A stretch of DNA of 64,000 nucleotides from JALSHZ01 sp964614535 (GCA_964614535.1 CAZTOZ010000048.1:94182-158181); one strand, 5' to 3'. Positions 25,384 to 34,714 are shown, numbered from the stretch's first letter. The notes: a model not told the origin generated them from the letters alone. Numbers and translations are program-made.

Positions 25384-26780
25384 CCTCTGCCGCGCTTTTT
25401 GCCCTGTTGTTTTTCTTCATGTTTCTCGGCATGCCGGTGGCGGTGGCGCTGGGGCTCTCCAGCGTGGTGACGATTTTCCTCTTCTCCGACGACTCGCTTT
25501 CGTCGGTGGCGCTCAAGCTCTTCGAGGCGCTGTCGGAACACTACACGCTGCTGGCCATCCCTTTCTTCATCCTGTCGTCGGCCTTTCTCTCCACCGGCGG
25601 CGTCGCGCGGCGGCTGATCGCTTTTGCCGTCAACGCCGTTGGCCACGTCAAGGGGGGGCTGGCGATGGCCTCGGTCATGGCCTGCATGATGTTTGCGGCG
25701 GTCTCCGGCTCGTCCCCGGCGACGGTGGCGGCGATTGGCACCATCGTCATTGCCGGCATGGTGCGCAGTGGCTACCCGGAAAAGTTCGCCGCCGGTGTCA
25801 TCGCCAATGCCGGGACGCTGGGGATTCTCATTCCGCCGTCGATCGTCATGCTGGTCTATGCCGCAGCCACCGAGGTGTCGGCTGCGAGAATGTTCATGGC
25901 GGGCTTCGTGCCGGGGTTGATGATGGGGTTGATCCTGATGACCGCCATCTATGTCGTTGCCCGTGTCAAAGGTTATCCCTCGCAGCCGTGGCCGGGTTTT
26001 CGCGCACTGCTCAAGTCGGGGTTCGTCGCCTCCGGCGGCCTGATGCTGATCGTCATCGTCCTCGGTTCCATCTATGGCGGCATTGCCAGCCCCACCGAGG
26101 CGGCTGCCGTGTCGGCCGTCTATGCGTTTTTCGTCTCGGTGTTCGGATATCGCGACATGGGGCCGCTCAAGGCGGTGCCGTGGCGCAGGCAAGGGGAAGG
26201 GGCCGTTGGCATGGTGCTGCGAAACATGGCGCAGATGACGCTGGCGCTGCCTCGTTGCCTGTTGGACCCGGAGGTGCGCGCCACGATCATGGAGGCGGCC
26301 AAGGTGAGCATCATGCTGCTGTTCATCATCGCCAATGCGATGCTCTTCGCCCATGTGCTGACCACGGAGCGGATTCCCCATGCCATTGCCGGAACCATCG
26401 TCCACTGGGGGCTGGCGCCTTGGATGTTCCTCGTCGTGGTCAATCTGCTGCTGCTCGCCGCCGGCAATTTCATGGAACCGTCGGCGATTCTGCTGATTAT
26501 GGCGCCGATTCTCTTTCCCATTGCGATGAAGCTCGGCATCGATCCGATCCACCTCGGCATCATCATGGTCGTCAACATGGAGATCGGCATGCTGACGCCA
26601 CCGGTGGGGCTCAATCTGTTCGTCACCGCAGGCATCACCGGCCACAGCATCGGCTGGGTCATCAAGGCCGCGCTGCCCTGGCTGATGCTGTTGCTGATCT
26701 TTCTGATGATCATCACCTACGTGCCACAGGTGTCGTTGTGGCTGCCGGAATACATCGACTACCTGAAAGGGTATCGGTAG
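25380..26780 (+). CDS. dctM: TRAP transporter large permease, DctM family
   Basis: This 466-residue permease starts with GTG overlapping the dctQ stop (GTGA). It shows the DctM pattern of about 12 hydrophobic segments with FLGMPVAVALGLSS near the N-terminus, VSGSSPATVAAIGTI, IPPSIVMLVYA and the C-terminal TPPVGLNLFV. It is somewhat longer than the usual 425-430 residues, mainly from an insertion around residues 265-305. It imports substrates using a sodium or proton gradient together with DctP and DctQ. Confidence 0.94.
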   Translation: MTSAALFALLFFFMFLGMPVAVALGLSSVVTIFLFSDDSLSSVALKLFEALSEHYTLLAIPFFILSSAFLSTGGVARRLIAFAVNAVGHVKGGLAMASVMACMMFAAVSGSSPATVAAIGTIVIAGMVRSGYPEKFAAGVIANAGTLGILIPPSIVMLVYAAATEVSAARMFMAGFVPGLMMGLILMTAIYVVARVKGYPSQPWPGFRALLKSGFVASGGLMLIVIVLGSIYGGIASPTEAAAVSAVYAFFVSVFGYRDMGPLKAVPWRRQGEGAVGMVLRNMAQMTLALPRCLLDPEVRATIMEAAKVSIMLLFIIANAMLFAHVLTTERIPHAIAGTIVHWGLAPWMFLVVVNLLLLAAGNFMEPSAILLIMAPILFPIAMKLGIDPIHLGIIMVVNMEIGMLTPPVGLNLFVTAGITGHSIGWVIKAALPWLMLLLIFLMIITYVPQVSLWLPEYIDYLKGYR

Positions 26781-26846
26781 GGCAGTGCCGTTCCCACGTT
26801 CCCGTTGGCAGGGGGCTGTGGGCCGTTTCCATGGTTCGTCGTGATC

Positions 26847-27707
26847 TCAGCCGGTGTTTTCCGGTTCCTCCTGCAAGGCGTAGAGCGCCTGGATCTCGTC
26901 GGGCCAGAGGCTGGCGTCCACCGTCTCCAGCACCATCGGGATTTCGTCGAAGCGGTCGTCATTCATGATGTAGCGGAAGGCTTCCCAGCCGATCTTCCCC
27001 TGGCCGAGGCTTTCGTGGCGATCGACGCGGGCGCCGAGGTCGGGTTTGCTGTCGTTGAGGTGCATGCCACGCAGGTAGTCGAAGCCGACGATGCGGTCGA
27101 ATTCGGCAAAGGTCTGCTCGCAGGCTTCGGCGGTGCGCAGATCGTAACCGGCGACGAAGATGTGGCAGGTGTCGATGCAAACGCCGACGCGGGTCTTGTC
27201 CTCCACCCGGTCGATGATGGCGGCCAGATGTTCGAAGCGGTGGCCGACGTTGCTGCCCTGGCCGGCGGTGGTTTCGATGACGGCGGTGACGCCCTCGGTG
27301 CGTTCGAGGGCGAGGTCGATCGATTCGGCGACACGCGCGAGACAGGCTTCTTCATCGATCTTGTTGAGGTGGCTGCCAGGGTGAAAGTTCAATAGCTCCA
27401 GCCCGAGTTGCATGCAGCGCGTCATCTCGTCGATGAAGGCGTTGCGGGATTTCTCCAGCCCCGCGGCTTCGGGGTGACCGAGGTTGATGAGGTAGCTGTC
27501 GTGGGGCAGGACGTGCCTGGGCGCGATGCCGACGCTCCGGAGATTGGCCTGGAAGGCGGCAATGCTCTCCCCGGTCAGTGGCTTGGCTTGCCACTGGCGT
27601 TGATTCTTGGTGAACAGCGCAAAGGCGCGCGCGCCGATGGCTTGGGCGTTGAGCGGCGCGTTTTCGACGCCGCCCTTGATGCTGACATGGGCGCCGACCC
27701 GTTTCAT
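26847..27707 (-). CDS. nfo: endonuclease IV (AP endonuclease)
   Basis: This 286-residue TIM-barrel enzyme cleaves abasic sites in DNA. The start MKRVGAHVSIKGG and later motifs NFHPGSHL, VIETTAGQGSNVG, GVCIDTCHIFVAGYD and HLNDSKPDLGARVDRHESLGQGKIG carry the trinuclear zinc ligands. It starts within the feoC stop (ATGA overlap), so it is translated from the feo transcript. This suggests AP-site repair is induced when iron is scarce. Confidence 0.95.
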   Translation of the reverse strand: MKRVGAHVSIKGGVENAPLNAQAIGARAFALFTKNQRQWQAKPLTGESIAAFQANLRSVGIAPRHVLPHDSYLINLGHPEAAGLEKSRNAFIDEMTRCMQLGLELLNFHPGSHLNKIDEEACLARVAESIDLALERTEGVTAVIETTAGQGSNVGHRFEHLAAIIDRVEDKTRVGVCIDTCHIFVAGYDLRTAEACEQTFAEFDRIVGFDYLRGMHLNDSKPDLGARVDRHESLGQGKIGWEAFRYIMNDDRFDEIPMVLETVDASLWPDEIQALYALQEEPENTG

Positions 27708-27970
27708 GTCCGTTGCTCCGGTTTGCTGCCGATCGGGATGAAGCGCCGTGGCAGCTCCACCCATTCGTAGGCCTCTTCCTGCTGGGCCGCCGAACAGTCG
27801 GAGGCGCAGCTGCCGCAGGCGAGGCTGCTGCATTTGCGCACCCGGCCTTTCTCGATCCACTTGTCGAGCATGCCGCGGATCGCTTCCGGGTCGGCATCGA
27901 AATGCAGCGCCAGGTCCCGCAGTGATACCTGCTTGCGCTCCTGCATGTATCGCTTGATCTCCAGCAGCAT
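27704..27970 (-). CDS. feoC: FeoC-like transcriptional/iron-sulfur protein
   Basis: This 88-residue protein has a winged-helix N-terminal half (MLLEIKRYMQERKQVSLRDLA) and a cysteine cluster C47, C52, C55, C59 that could bind an iron-sulfur cluster, as in other FeoC proteins. It lies 2 bases after feoB and overlaps nfo by 4 bases. The start at 27970 is chosen because the longer form overlaps feoB. FeoC modulates FeoB stability or expression. Confidence 0.88.
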   Translation of the reverse strand: MLLEIKRYMQERKQVSLRDLALHFDADPEAIRGMLDKWIEKGRVRKCSSLACGSCASDCSAAQQEEAYEWVELPRRFIPIGSKPEQRT

Positions 27971-27972
27971 CG

Positions 27973-30336
27973 TCAATGCCCTTCGAACAGTGGCGTCGAT
28001 GGCGTGGCCGGTCTGCGGCCGGCCCACTTCCTCAATCCGACGATGGCAACGAGGGCGACGAGGGAGAGGCCGACGATCCAGCCGGTGGAGCTGGCCGGGT
28101 GGCGGCCGAAGGTGGCGATCTGGTAGAACAACGTCGCGGTGGTATAGGCCACGCCGGTGGTCCAGCTGGCGACGAAGATGGCCCAGGCCGTGCCCGCCTC
28201 GCGAACGATGGCGCCGATGGTGGCGGCGCAGGGGAAGTACATCAGAATAAACAGCAGATAGGCGAAGGCCCCGATCTTGCCGTCGAAACGCTGGTGCATC
28301 GCCCCGAAGACGCCGGTATCGACCGCCAGCGCCTCGGCGGCCGCCTCGGTGGAGCGGGCGTAGTCCACGTCCAGCCCGAGCGGATCGAGCAGCGCCTCGC
28401 CCACCGCGGCCAGATTGGCGGGAATGGTGGCGGCCGCGGCCTGTAGCGCATTCCAGAGGTCGAACGCCGCCGGGGATTCGTCGGGTGACGCCGTGGCATC
28501 GTCGCCCAGTGAGCTGTAGAGGGCATCCAGTGCGCCGACCACCACCTCCTTGGCCATGACCCCGGTGAAGATGCCGACTGTGGCCGGCCAGTTGTCCTCG
28601 CTGATGCCCATCGGCCCGAACACCGGCGTGACCGTCTGGGCCACGGCGCTGAGGATCGACTGGTCGGTGTCCTCGTTGCCGAAGCTGCCGTCGCGGCCGA
28701 TGGAGTTGAGCACGTTGAGGATCACCACCATGACGACGATCACCTTGCCGGCGTCCTTCAGAAACAGCTTGACCCGATCCCAGGTGCGCAGCAGCACCCC
28801 CTTTATCGACGGCAGGTGGTAGGGCGGCAGCTCCATCATGAAACCGGTACTCTGACCCGGCAGCAGCGTGCGCTTCATGATGAGCCCGGTGCCGATGGCG
28901 GCGAGAATGCCGATCAGATAGAGCCCGAAGACCAGGTTCTGGCCGTTGTTCGGAAAGAAGGCGGCGGCGAACAGCGCATAGACCGGCAGTCGCGCACCGC
29001 AGGACATGAACGGGTTCATCAGGATTGTCAGTTTCCGCTCACGCTCGTTCTCCAGCGTCCTTGTGGCCATGATGGCCGGGACGTTGCAGCCGAAGCCGAC
29101 GATCAGCGGCACGAAGGCCTTGCCCGGCAGGCCGATGGCGCGCATCGCCCGGTCCATGACGAAAGCGGCGCGGGCCATGTAGCCGGAGTCCTCCACCACC
29201 GAGAGGAACAGGTAGAGCGCGGTGATGATCGGAATGAAGGTCGCCACCACCTGCAGGCCGCCGCCGACACCATTGGCCAGCAGCACCACCAGCCACTGTG
29301 GTGCGCCGATGGTGGCCAGCAGTGCGCCGAGACCATCGACGAACAGTGCCGCGCCGACGCCGTCGAAGAAGTCGATGAAGGCGCCACCGAGGTTGATGGC
29401 GAACATGAACATCAGATACATCACCGCCATGAAGATGGGGATGCCCAGCCAGCGGCTCAGCACCGCGCGGTCGATGCGGTCGGTCAGGGTCTTGTCGAGT
29501 CTGCCCCGCTCCTTGATGACGGCCCGCGCCAGCGCGTGTGCGTGGCTGAAGCGGCTGCTGGCGATGTGGATGTCGGCATCCTCGCCGGAGCGGTCGCGGA
29601 TGATCTTCCGCCAGCGCCGCGCCTTCTCCCGCAGGGCATCGTCGGCCTGGGCCAGCAGCGTCTCGCTGCCTTCCAGCAGTTTCAGTGCCAGCCAGTGCTT
29701 GACGCAGTGCTGGCGGTCACAGCGGATATCGGGTATCAGGTCGGCGATGGCCTGTTCCACCACCTCCTCGTGGGCCAGGCGGTACCCGGTGGTGCGCCTG
29801 CCAGCGACCACGTCGACGATCGCCTGCTTGAGCTCGTCCAGCCCCTTCTCCCGGGTCGCTACCACCGGTACCACCGGACAGCCGAGCAGTTGGCCGAGTT
29901 TGTCGATGTCGATCTTGATACCGCGCTTGTGGGCAATGTCCATCATGTTCAGCGCCACCACCATCGGCACGTCCATTTCCAGCATCTGCACCGTCAGGTA
30001 GAGGTTGCGCTCCAGATTGGTGGCGTCGATGACGTTGACGATGACATCGGCCTCGTGGGAGAGGAGGTAGTCGCTGGTGACCTTCTCGTCCAGTGAACTG
30101 GCGTCGAGCGAGTAGATGCCGGGCAGATCGACCACGGTCACCTCGCGGTCGCCGAGCCTGAACGTACCCATCTTGCGCTCGACGGTGACGCCGGGCCAGT
30201 TGCCGGTCTTCTGGCGGATGCCGGTCAGCGCGTTGAACAGCGCCGACTTGCCGCAGTTGGGATTGCCCGCCAGCGCGATCTGCAGGTTGCCGGGCGCGGG
30301 GTTTTCGCTGGCGCAGTCGTGGCAGGACTTACCCAT
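27973..30336 (-). CDS. feoB: ferrous iron transporter FeoB
   Basis: This 787-residue protein has an N-terminal G domain (G1 GNPNCGKSALFN, G3 DLPGIYSL, G4-like NMMD) and a polytopic C-terminal domain with two Gate regions, including GFGCNVPAIMATRTLE. An N-terminal HDCASE segment carries an extra Cys pair with C5 and C8. It transports Fe2+ across the inner membrane. It overlaps feoA by 8 bases and is followed by feoC. Confidence 0.97.
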   Translation of the reverse strand: MGKSCHDCASENPAPGNLQIALAGNPNCGKSALFNALTGIRQKTGNWPGVTVERKMGTFRLGDREVTVVDLPGIYSLDASSLDEKVTSDYLLSHEADVIVNVIDATNLERNLYLTVQMLEMDVPMVVALNMMDIAHKRGIKIDIDKLGQLLGCPVVPVVATREKGLDELKQAIVDVVAGRRTTGYRLAHEEVVEQAIADLIPDIRCDRQHCVKHWLALKLLEGSETLLAQADDALREKARRWRKIIRDRSGEDADIHIASSRFSHAHALARAVIKERGRLDKTLTDRIDRAVLSRWLGIPIFMAVMYLMFMFAINLGGAFIDFFDGVGAALFVDGLGALLATIGAPQWLVVLLANGVGGGLQVVATFIPIITALYLFLSVVEDSGYMARAAFVMDRAMRAIGLPGKAFVPLIVGFGCNVPAIMATRTLENERERKLTILMNPFMSCGARLPVYALFAAAFFPNNGQNLVFGLYLIGILAAIGTGLIMKRTLLPGQSTGFMMELPPYHLPSIKGVLLRTWDRVKLFLKDAGKVIVVMVVILNVLNSIGRDGSFGNEDTDQSILSAVAQTVTPVFGPMGISEDNWPATVGIFTGVMAKEVVVGALDALYSSLGDDATASPDESPAAFDLWNALQAAAATIPANLAAVGEALLDPLGLDVDYARSTEAAAEALAVDTGVFGAMHQRFDGKIGAFAYLLFILMYFPCAATIGAIVREAGTAWAIFVASWTTGVAYTTATLFYQIATFGRHPASSTGWIVGLSLVALVAIVGLRKWAGRRPATPSTPLFEGH

Positions 30337-30643
30337 CGTCGTTACAGGCGTCGAGTGGTGCCGCCTGGATCCGATTGGCCACCCCGGCGCCGAGCGCCAC
30401 GCGATTGCCGTTGAGGCCCAGCACCACGCCCTTGCCTCGATGATGGAGAATCTCCACCTCGCAACCCTTGGTGATGCCCAGGCTCATCAGGCGCTGGATC
30501 ATGGCGCGGCCACCATCGATACGGACGATGCGGGCGCATTGGCCGCTAGGCAGCGTGTCCAGCGCAACGGGGTCGTGCTCGGGGCCGCGGGCCGTCACGG
30601 CAGCGATACCGGTGGCCTGTCGGGAGTGCGCCAATGAGAACAT
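30329..30643 (-). CDS. feoA: ferrous iron transport protein FeoA
   Basis: This 104-residue SH3-like protein has the core RIVRIDGGRAMIQRLMSLGITKGCEVEIL and VALGAGVANRIQ, typical of FeoA. A leader of about 25 residues precedes the domain. The start at 30643 has GGAG 6-9 bases upstream. It is the first gene of feoA-feoB-feoC-nfo and is preceded by a Fur-type operator. Confidence 0.93.
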   Translation of the reverse strand: MFSLAHSRQATGIAAVTARGPEHDPVALDTLPSGQCARIVRIDGGRAMIQRLMSLGITKGCEVEILHHRGKGVVLGLNGNRVALGAGVANRIQAAPLDACNDDG

Positions 30644-30670
30644 GGGGGCTCCTGTGATTCGAGAATGTAA

Positions 30671-30700
30671 ATGATAGTCACTCTCATTTGCGTCTGTCAA
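30671..30700 (-). promoter_or_regulatory. feo promoter with overlapping Fur box
   Basis: On the minus strand, -35 TTGACA (30695-30700) is followed after 18 bases by -10 TATCAT (30671-30676). The 7-1-7 element TGAGAGT-G-ACTATCA (30672-30686) covers the -10 and matches the Fur core TGATAAT-N-ATTATCA at 11 of 14 positions. Fur binding here would block feoABC-nfo transcription when iron is sufficient. Confidence 0.82.
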
Positions 30701-30721
30701 GCGGCAATGGCGGCCAGGGGG

Positions 30722-31126
30722 TCACTCATCTTCGAATTCGCCGTAGAGAATCAGCGTGTGGCTGGTCATTTTGAAGCCATGTTGCTCGGCGATGATCCGC
30801 TGCCGCTCCTCGATGATCTCGTCGTAGAACTCCACCACCTTGCCCGTCTTGACCGACACCATGTGGTCGTGATGCCCTTCGCCGGCCAGCTCGAACACCG
30901 CCTGTCCGCCCTCGAAATGGTGCCGGGTGACCAGACCGGCCGCCTCGAACTGGGTCAATACCCGATAGACGGTGGCCAGACCGATCTCCTCGCCTGCGTC
31001 GAGCAGTGCCTTGTAGACGTCTTCGGCGGTATGATGATTCTCCTCGGCGTTTTCGAGGATTTCCAGAATCTTCATCCGTGGCAGGGTGACCTTGAGCCCC
31101 GCCTTTCTGAGATCTTGATTGTTCAT
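30722..31126 (-). CDS. fur: ferric uptake regulator Fur
   Basis: This 134-residue protein starts MNNQDLRKAGLKVTLPRMKILEIL, the Fur DNA-binding domain, followed by HHTAEDVYKAL, ATVYRVLTQFEAAGLV and the metal-binding GHHDHMVSVKTGKVVEF. No C-terminal CxxC zinc pair is visible, which is also true of Pseudomonas Fur. It lies next to the feo operon but is separated by the feo promoter region, so it is transcribed separately. Confidence 0.95.
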   Translation of the reverse strand: MNNQDLRKAGLKVTLPRMKILEILENAEENHHTAEDVYKALLDAGEEIGLATVYRVLTQFEAAGLVTRHHFEGGQAVFELAGEGHHDHMVSVKTGKVVEFYDEIIEERQRIIAEQHGFKMTSHTLILYGEFEDE

Positions 31127-31346
31127 CTGTTGCTCCTGAGTCGCGCCGGGAACGGGCCCGGTACAGCGGGTGACCGGGGCGGTGGGACCGCTGTCGCGCC
31201 GGTAACCGGGATGTCGCCGCCCCAACCATCATCGACAGCGTGGGCCACCGGTCTCATCGGAGAGGCGTCTGCGGATCGTGACTCCGCCTCTGCCGTCGAA
31301 CACTCGGATGACTGGATGAGATGGTCGGGCGAACAGCAAACAGTAT

Positions 31347-31365
31347 GATAACCGTTCTCACTATC
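31347..31365. promoter_or_regulatory. possible Fur box between fur and dacB
   Basis: The 19-base element GATAACCGTTCTCACTATC matches the classical Fur consensus at 13 of 19 positions. It lies 11 bases before dacB and 220 bases upstream of fur. It could regulate either gene, or be chance. Confidence 0.4.
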
Positions 31366-31375
31366 AAATGTATCC

Positions 31376-32578
31376 ATGAGTAGTCGATTCGGAGCATGGC
31401 ATCGCTGGCTGCCGCTCGTGCTGCTGCTGATCCCTCCGGCCGTGGCGGCTGGCGCCGACCCCGTGGAGCAGCAGGTCTGCCGCCTCGAGCGCGCCGCTTT
31501 CCTGCTGGTTGGCGGGGCTGGCCAGGGCGGGCGCGACTGCCGTGCCGATGAGCCGCTGATTCCCGCCTCGACGCTGAAGGTTCTCACCGCCTGGCTGGCG
31601 CTCGAACACTGGGGGCCGGATTTTCGCTTCACCACCGAATTTTTCCTTGACGACCATCAGTTGCTCTGGATACGGGGCCGTGGTGATCCGATGCTGGTCT
31701 CGGAGGAGTTGGCGTCGGTTGCCGCCGCGCTGAAGTCACGGGGCGTCGGCCCGCTGGCTGGCATTGGCATCGACGAGAGCTACTACGCGGCCGACATCGA
31801 CATCCCCGGCCGAGCCGGCAGCGACAATCCCTACGATGCGCCGGTGACGGCGCTGGCGGCCAACTTCAACACGCTCCATCTGATGCGTGTTGAAGGCGAG
31901 CTGCGCTCCGCCGAGCCGCAGACGCCGCTGACCCCGACCGCGCGGCGCCTGGGCCGGCGGGTCACCGCCCGCCAACGGATCAACCTGCCGGTAGCCGCCG
32001 ACGGCGGCCGCTACTTTGCCGAACTGCTGGGGGCGAAACTGCGGGAGGTGGGGATCGAGGTGGGGGAGACGCTACGCCGCGGCACCGTGCCGGTGGACGC
32101 CCGGCTGCTGTACCGGCATCGCAACAGCCGTCCGTTGTCGGCGGTCGTTCGCGCCATGCTGCGCTACTCCACCAACTTCATCGCCAACCAGTTGTGGCTC
32201 GATCTCGGTGCCGAGGCCTTCGGCCCCCCCGCCGATATGGAGAAGGCCCGGCGCCATGCGCGGCAGCGAATCGATGCCGTGTTCGGCTGGCAGGATTACC
32301 AGGTCGTCGAAGGCGCCGGGCTGTCGCGGCAAAACCGGCTGAGCCCGCGTCAGCTGGTCGAGCTGCTGCAGCGGTTCACGCCGTGGCGGGGGCTGCTACC
32401 CCGCCGTGGCGCTGGCGTGCGCGCCAAGACCGGTACCCTGCATGGGGTGCGGACGCTGGCCGGTTATCTCGATGGCGCGTCGGGCCGCCGTCCGTTTGCG
32501 ATACTGATCAACAGCCCGGCGCCACCGCGGTTGCGTGACCGACTGCTGGAGCGGTGGCGGGCGGCCGCTGGCCCGTAG
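31376..32578 (+). CDS. dacB: D-alanyl-D-alanine carboxypeptidase/endopeptidase (PBP4 type)
   Basis: This 400-residue periplasmic enzyme has a signal peptide (about 1-26) and the penicillin-binding motifs S65-T-L-K68, YSTNFIANQL (SxN) and AKTGTLHGV (KTG). This is the class C low-molecular-weight PBP order. It is shorter than E. coli DacB (about 477) because the insertion domains are reduced. It hydrolyses D-Ala-D-Ala cross-links in peptidoglycan. Confidence 0.92.
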   Translation: MSSRFGAWHRWLPLVLLLIPPAVAAGADPVEQQVCRLERAAFLLVGGAGQGGRDCRADEPLIPASTLKVLTAWLALEHWGPDFRFTTEFFLDDHQLLWIRGRGDPMLVSEELASVAAALKSRGVGPLAGIGIDESYYAADIDIPGRAGSDNPYDAPVTALAANFNTLHLMRVEGELRSAEPQTPLTPTARRLGRRVTARQRINLPVAADGGRYFAELLGAKLREVGIEVGETLRRGTVPVDARLLYRHRNSRPLSAVVRAMLRYSTNFIANQLWLDLGAEAFGPPADMEKARRHARQRIDAVFGWQDYQVVEGAGLSRQNRLSPRQLVELLQRFTPWRGLLPRRGAGVRAKTGTLHGVRTLAGYLDGASGRRPFAILINSPAPPRLRDRLLERWRAAAGP

Positions 32579-32579
32579 C

Positions 32580-32903
32580 TCAGGCGCTGGCGGCCGACAG
32601 CAGTTTCTTCTTCAGTTCACGGTAGAGCGGGGTAGGGCCGATGTCGTCGTAGATCGGCTCGCCGGTGTCGTCCTTGCTGATGACGTTGTAGCCGGGGACA
32701 TAGGGCATGCTGCCCTCCAGCTCGTCGAGAGCGGCGACGATGAGGTCGTGGACGATCTCCTCGGCCTGTTTGCCGGGATACATCTGCGCCAGCGCCTGGA
32801 CACGGGCGGCGTCGGCCGGTGGCAGATCGATCTCGAAACGGCGTTGCAGGTTGTGATGGCCGGAGGCCTTTTCCCAGCCAGAGATGAGGTCGGCGATTTT
32901 CAT
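32580..32903 (-). CDS. uncharacterised 107-residue protein
   Basis: A very strong ribosome site (AGGAGGAG) precedes the ATG at 32903. The protein is soluble, with a charged N-terminus (MKIADLISGWEKASG) and a DELEGSMPYVPGYNVISKDDTGEPIYDDIGPT-type acidic C-terminal half, the latter described here only as a Tyr/Pro/Asp-rich segment. It ends one base after dacB, convergently. I recall similar small proteins in pseudomonads loosely labelled pilin assembly proteins, but nothing in the sequence proves that. Confidence 0.75.
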   Translation of the reverse strand: MKIADLISGWEKASGHHNLQRRFEIDLPPADAARVQALAQMYPGKQAEEIVHDLIVAALDELEGSMPYVPGYNVISKDDTGEPIYDDIGPTPLYRELKKKLLSAASA

Positions 32904-33082
32904 GGCTCCTCCTGTTGTCGTGGTTGTGTACAGCAGGCCGATTCTCCGCCGTTTCGGCCGGCGCCACCGCCGAGGCGTTCACTCTCCACCGTGGCCGGCA
33001 GGTGGCGGGACGGCCGGGCCGTGGTCGCGTTCACGGTTTTGCCGCGGTATTCTTGGCGACCCGCCCATCAGACCGGTCCGTG

Positions 33083-33829
33083 ATGTCCGATACCGCCGCC
33101 TTCGTCCGCCCGCCCAAGTCGCTGTTGCGCGCCACCGGCAGAGCGCTGGCCGACTTTGGCATGATCCGTGATGGCGACCGCGTGTTGCTCGGGTTGTCGG
33201 GGGGCAAGGATTCGCTCGGCCTGCTGCATATTCTGGCCCACTTCCGCCGTCACGCGCCGATCCACTTCGAGCTGGGGGCGGTGACCATCGATCCGCAGAG
33301 CGATACCTTCTCGCCACGGCCGTTGATCCCCTATCTGAAAGCGCTGGGCGTGCCCTATTTCTATGTGGAGGAGCCGATCGTCTCGCTCGCCGAGAGCCAC
33401 ATGGACAACGACTCCTACTGCGCCTTCTGCGCGCGGATGAAACGGGGCCTGCTCTACCGCACCTGCCGGGAGGCGGGCTACAACGTGCTGGCCCAGGCGC
33501 AGCATCTCGACGATCTGGCCGAGAGCTTTCTGATGTCCGCCTTTTTCGGCGGGCAGCTACGGACCATGAAGGCGCACTATGTCATCGACGCCGGTGACCT
33601 GCGGATGATCCGGCCGCTGGTCTATGTGCGCGAGCGGCAGTTGCGGGCGTTCGCCGCCAGCGCTGAGTTGCCGGTGATCGAGGAAAACTGTCCGGCCTGC
33701 TTCTCCAAGCCGACCCAGCGCGAACACATGAAGCAGTTGTTGGCCCGTGAGGAGGCCGCCAACCCCCACCTGTTCCGCACCCTCAAGACGACGCTGAAGC
33801 CGCTGATGCGCGAGGGGATGCCGGCATAG
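33083..33829 (+). CDS. ttcA: TtcA/TtuA-family tRNA thiolation enzyme
   Basis: This 248-residue PP-loop ATPase has SGGKDS (39-44) and two CxxC pairs, C113-A-F-C116 and C203-P-A-C206, which would bind the iron-sulfur cluster of TtcA-type enzymes. TtcA makes 2-thiocytidine at tRNA position 32. The start at 33083 (MSDTAAFVRPPKSLL) is preferred to a longer unconserved form. Divergence from E. coli TtcA in the second half leaves a related thiolase possible. The next gene starts immediately after the stop. Confidence 0.82.
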   Translation: MSDTAAFVRPPKSLLRATGRALADFGMIRDGDRVLLGLSGGKDSLGLLHILAHFRRHAPIHFELGAVTIDPQSDTFSPRPLIPYLKALGVPYFYVEEPIVSLAESHMDNDSYCAFCARMKRGLLYRTCREAGYNVLAQAQHLDDLAESFLMSAFFGGQLRTMKAHYVIDAGDLRMIRPLVYVRERQLRAFAASAELPVIEENCPACFSKPTQREHMKQLLAREEAANPHLFRTLKTTLKPLMREGMPA

Positions 33830-34714
33830 ATGGACGCGCTGGCGGTCATGCTGCTGCGGCTGTTCAGCCGCACGCCACTGCCGTTCAACCACTGGCTGGG
33901 GCGGCAGCTCGGGCGCCTGGTGTGGTGGCTGGACGGCCGCGAGCGGCGGGTGGCGCTGGCCAATCTCGCGTTCTGTTTTCCCGGGCGGGATCCGCGTTGG
34001 CGGCGGCGTACCGCCAGGGCGGCGCTGATGGCGATGGGCGAGGCGCTGCTGGAAGCGCCGCGGGTCTGGCGCATGACGCCAGCGGCGTTGCGGGCGCGGC
34101 TCGACAATCCGGAGCGACTCGACGAGATCCTCGCGGTCTATGGGGAGGGACGCGGACTGGTCATCGCGGCCCCGCATCTGGGCAGTTGGGAGTACGTCGG
34201 CGCGCTGATCGCCACCGGCACCGCCATGACCAATATGTTCCGTCCGCCAAAGTATCCGCGGGTGGGGCGCTACATCCGCCAGGCACGGGCGCGGGCGGGG
34301 TTCGCGCTGGCGCCCACCGATGCCGGCGGCGTGCGCCAGCTCAGCAAGGCGCTGGCGCGGGGCGGGTGTGTCGGTATCCTGCCGGATCAGGAGCCGGCGT
34401 CGGGTAGCGGTGTGTTCGCGCCTTTCTTCGGCCGGCAGGCGTACACGATGATGTTGCTGCCCCGGCTGGTGCGCAAACGGCGCACGCCGGTCTTTTTCGT
34501 GTTTGCCGAGCGTCTGCCCGGTGGGCGTTACCGCCTGCACTGCCGGCGTGGGGGCGCGGCGCTCTACGACCGTGACGTCGCCACCGCCTGTGCCGCGATG
34601 AACGCCGAGGTCGAAGCGCTGATCCGTCTGCGTCTCGACAGCTACAACTGGAACTACAAGCGATTTCTCGCTCAGCCCGACGGAGCTGACATCTACCACA
34701 AGGACATCTCATGA
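33830..34714 (+). CDS. lipid A biosynthesis acyltransferase, LpxL/HtrB family
   Basis: This 294-residue protein has the HxxxxE catalytic motif HLGSWE (about 117-122), the ILPDQEPASGSGVFAPFFG segment and a membrane-interacting N-terminus, all typical of late lipid A acyltransferases. It starts immediately after ttcA and overlaps rlmI (ATGA). Which secondary acyl chain it adds cannot be read from the sequence. Confidence 0.9.
   Translation: MDALAVMLLRLFSRTPLPFNHWLGRQLGRLVWWLDGRERRVALANLAFCFPGRDPRWRRRTARAALMAMGEALLEAPRVWRMTPAALRARLDNPERLDEILAVYGEGRGLVIAAPHLGSWEYVGALIATGTAMTNMFRPPKYPRVGRYIRQARARAGFALAPTDAGGVRQLSKALARGGCVGILPDQEPASGSGVFAPFFGRQAYTMMLLPRLVRKRRTPVFFVFAERLPGGRYRLHCRRGGAALYDRDVATACAAMNAEVEALIRLRLDSYNWNYKRFLAQPDGADIYHKDIS

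Noticed and set aside
25280..26968. 562-codon frame overlapping dctM in another phase
   Set aside because: Composition is Arg/Gly/His-rich and the dctM frame has the expected membrane segments.
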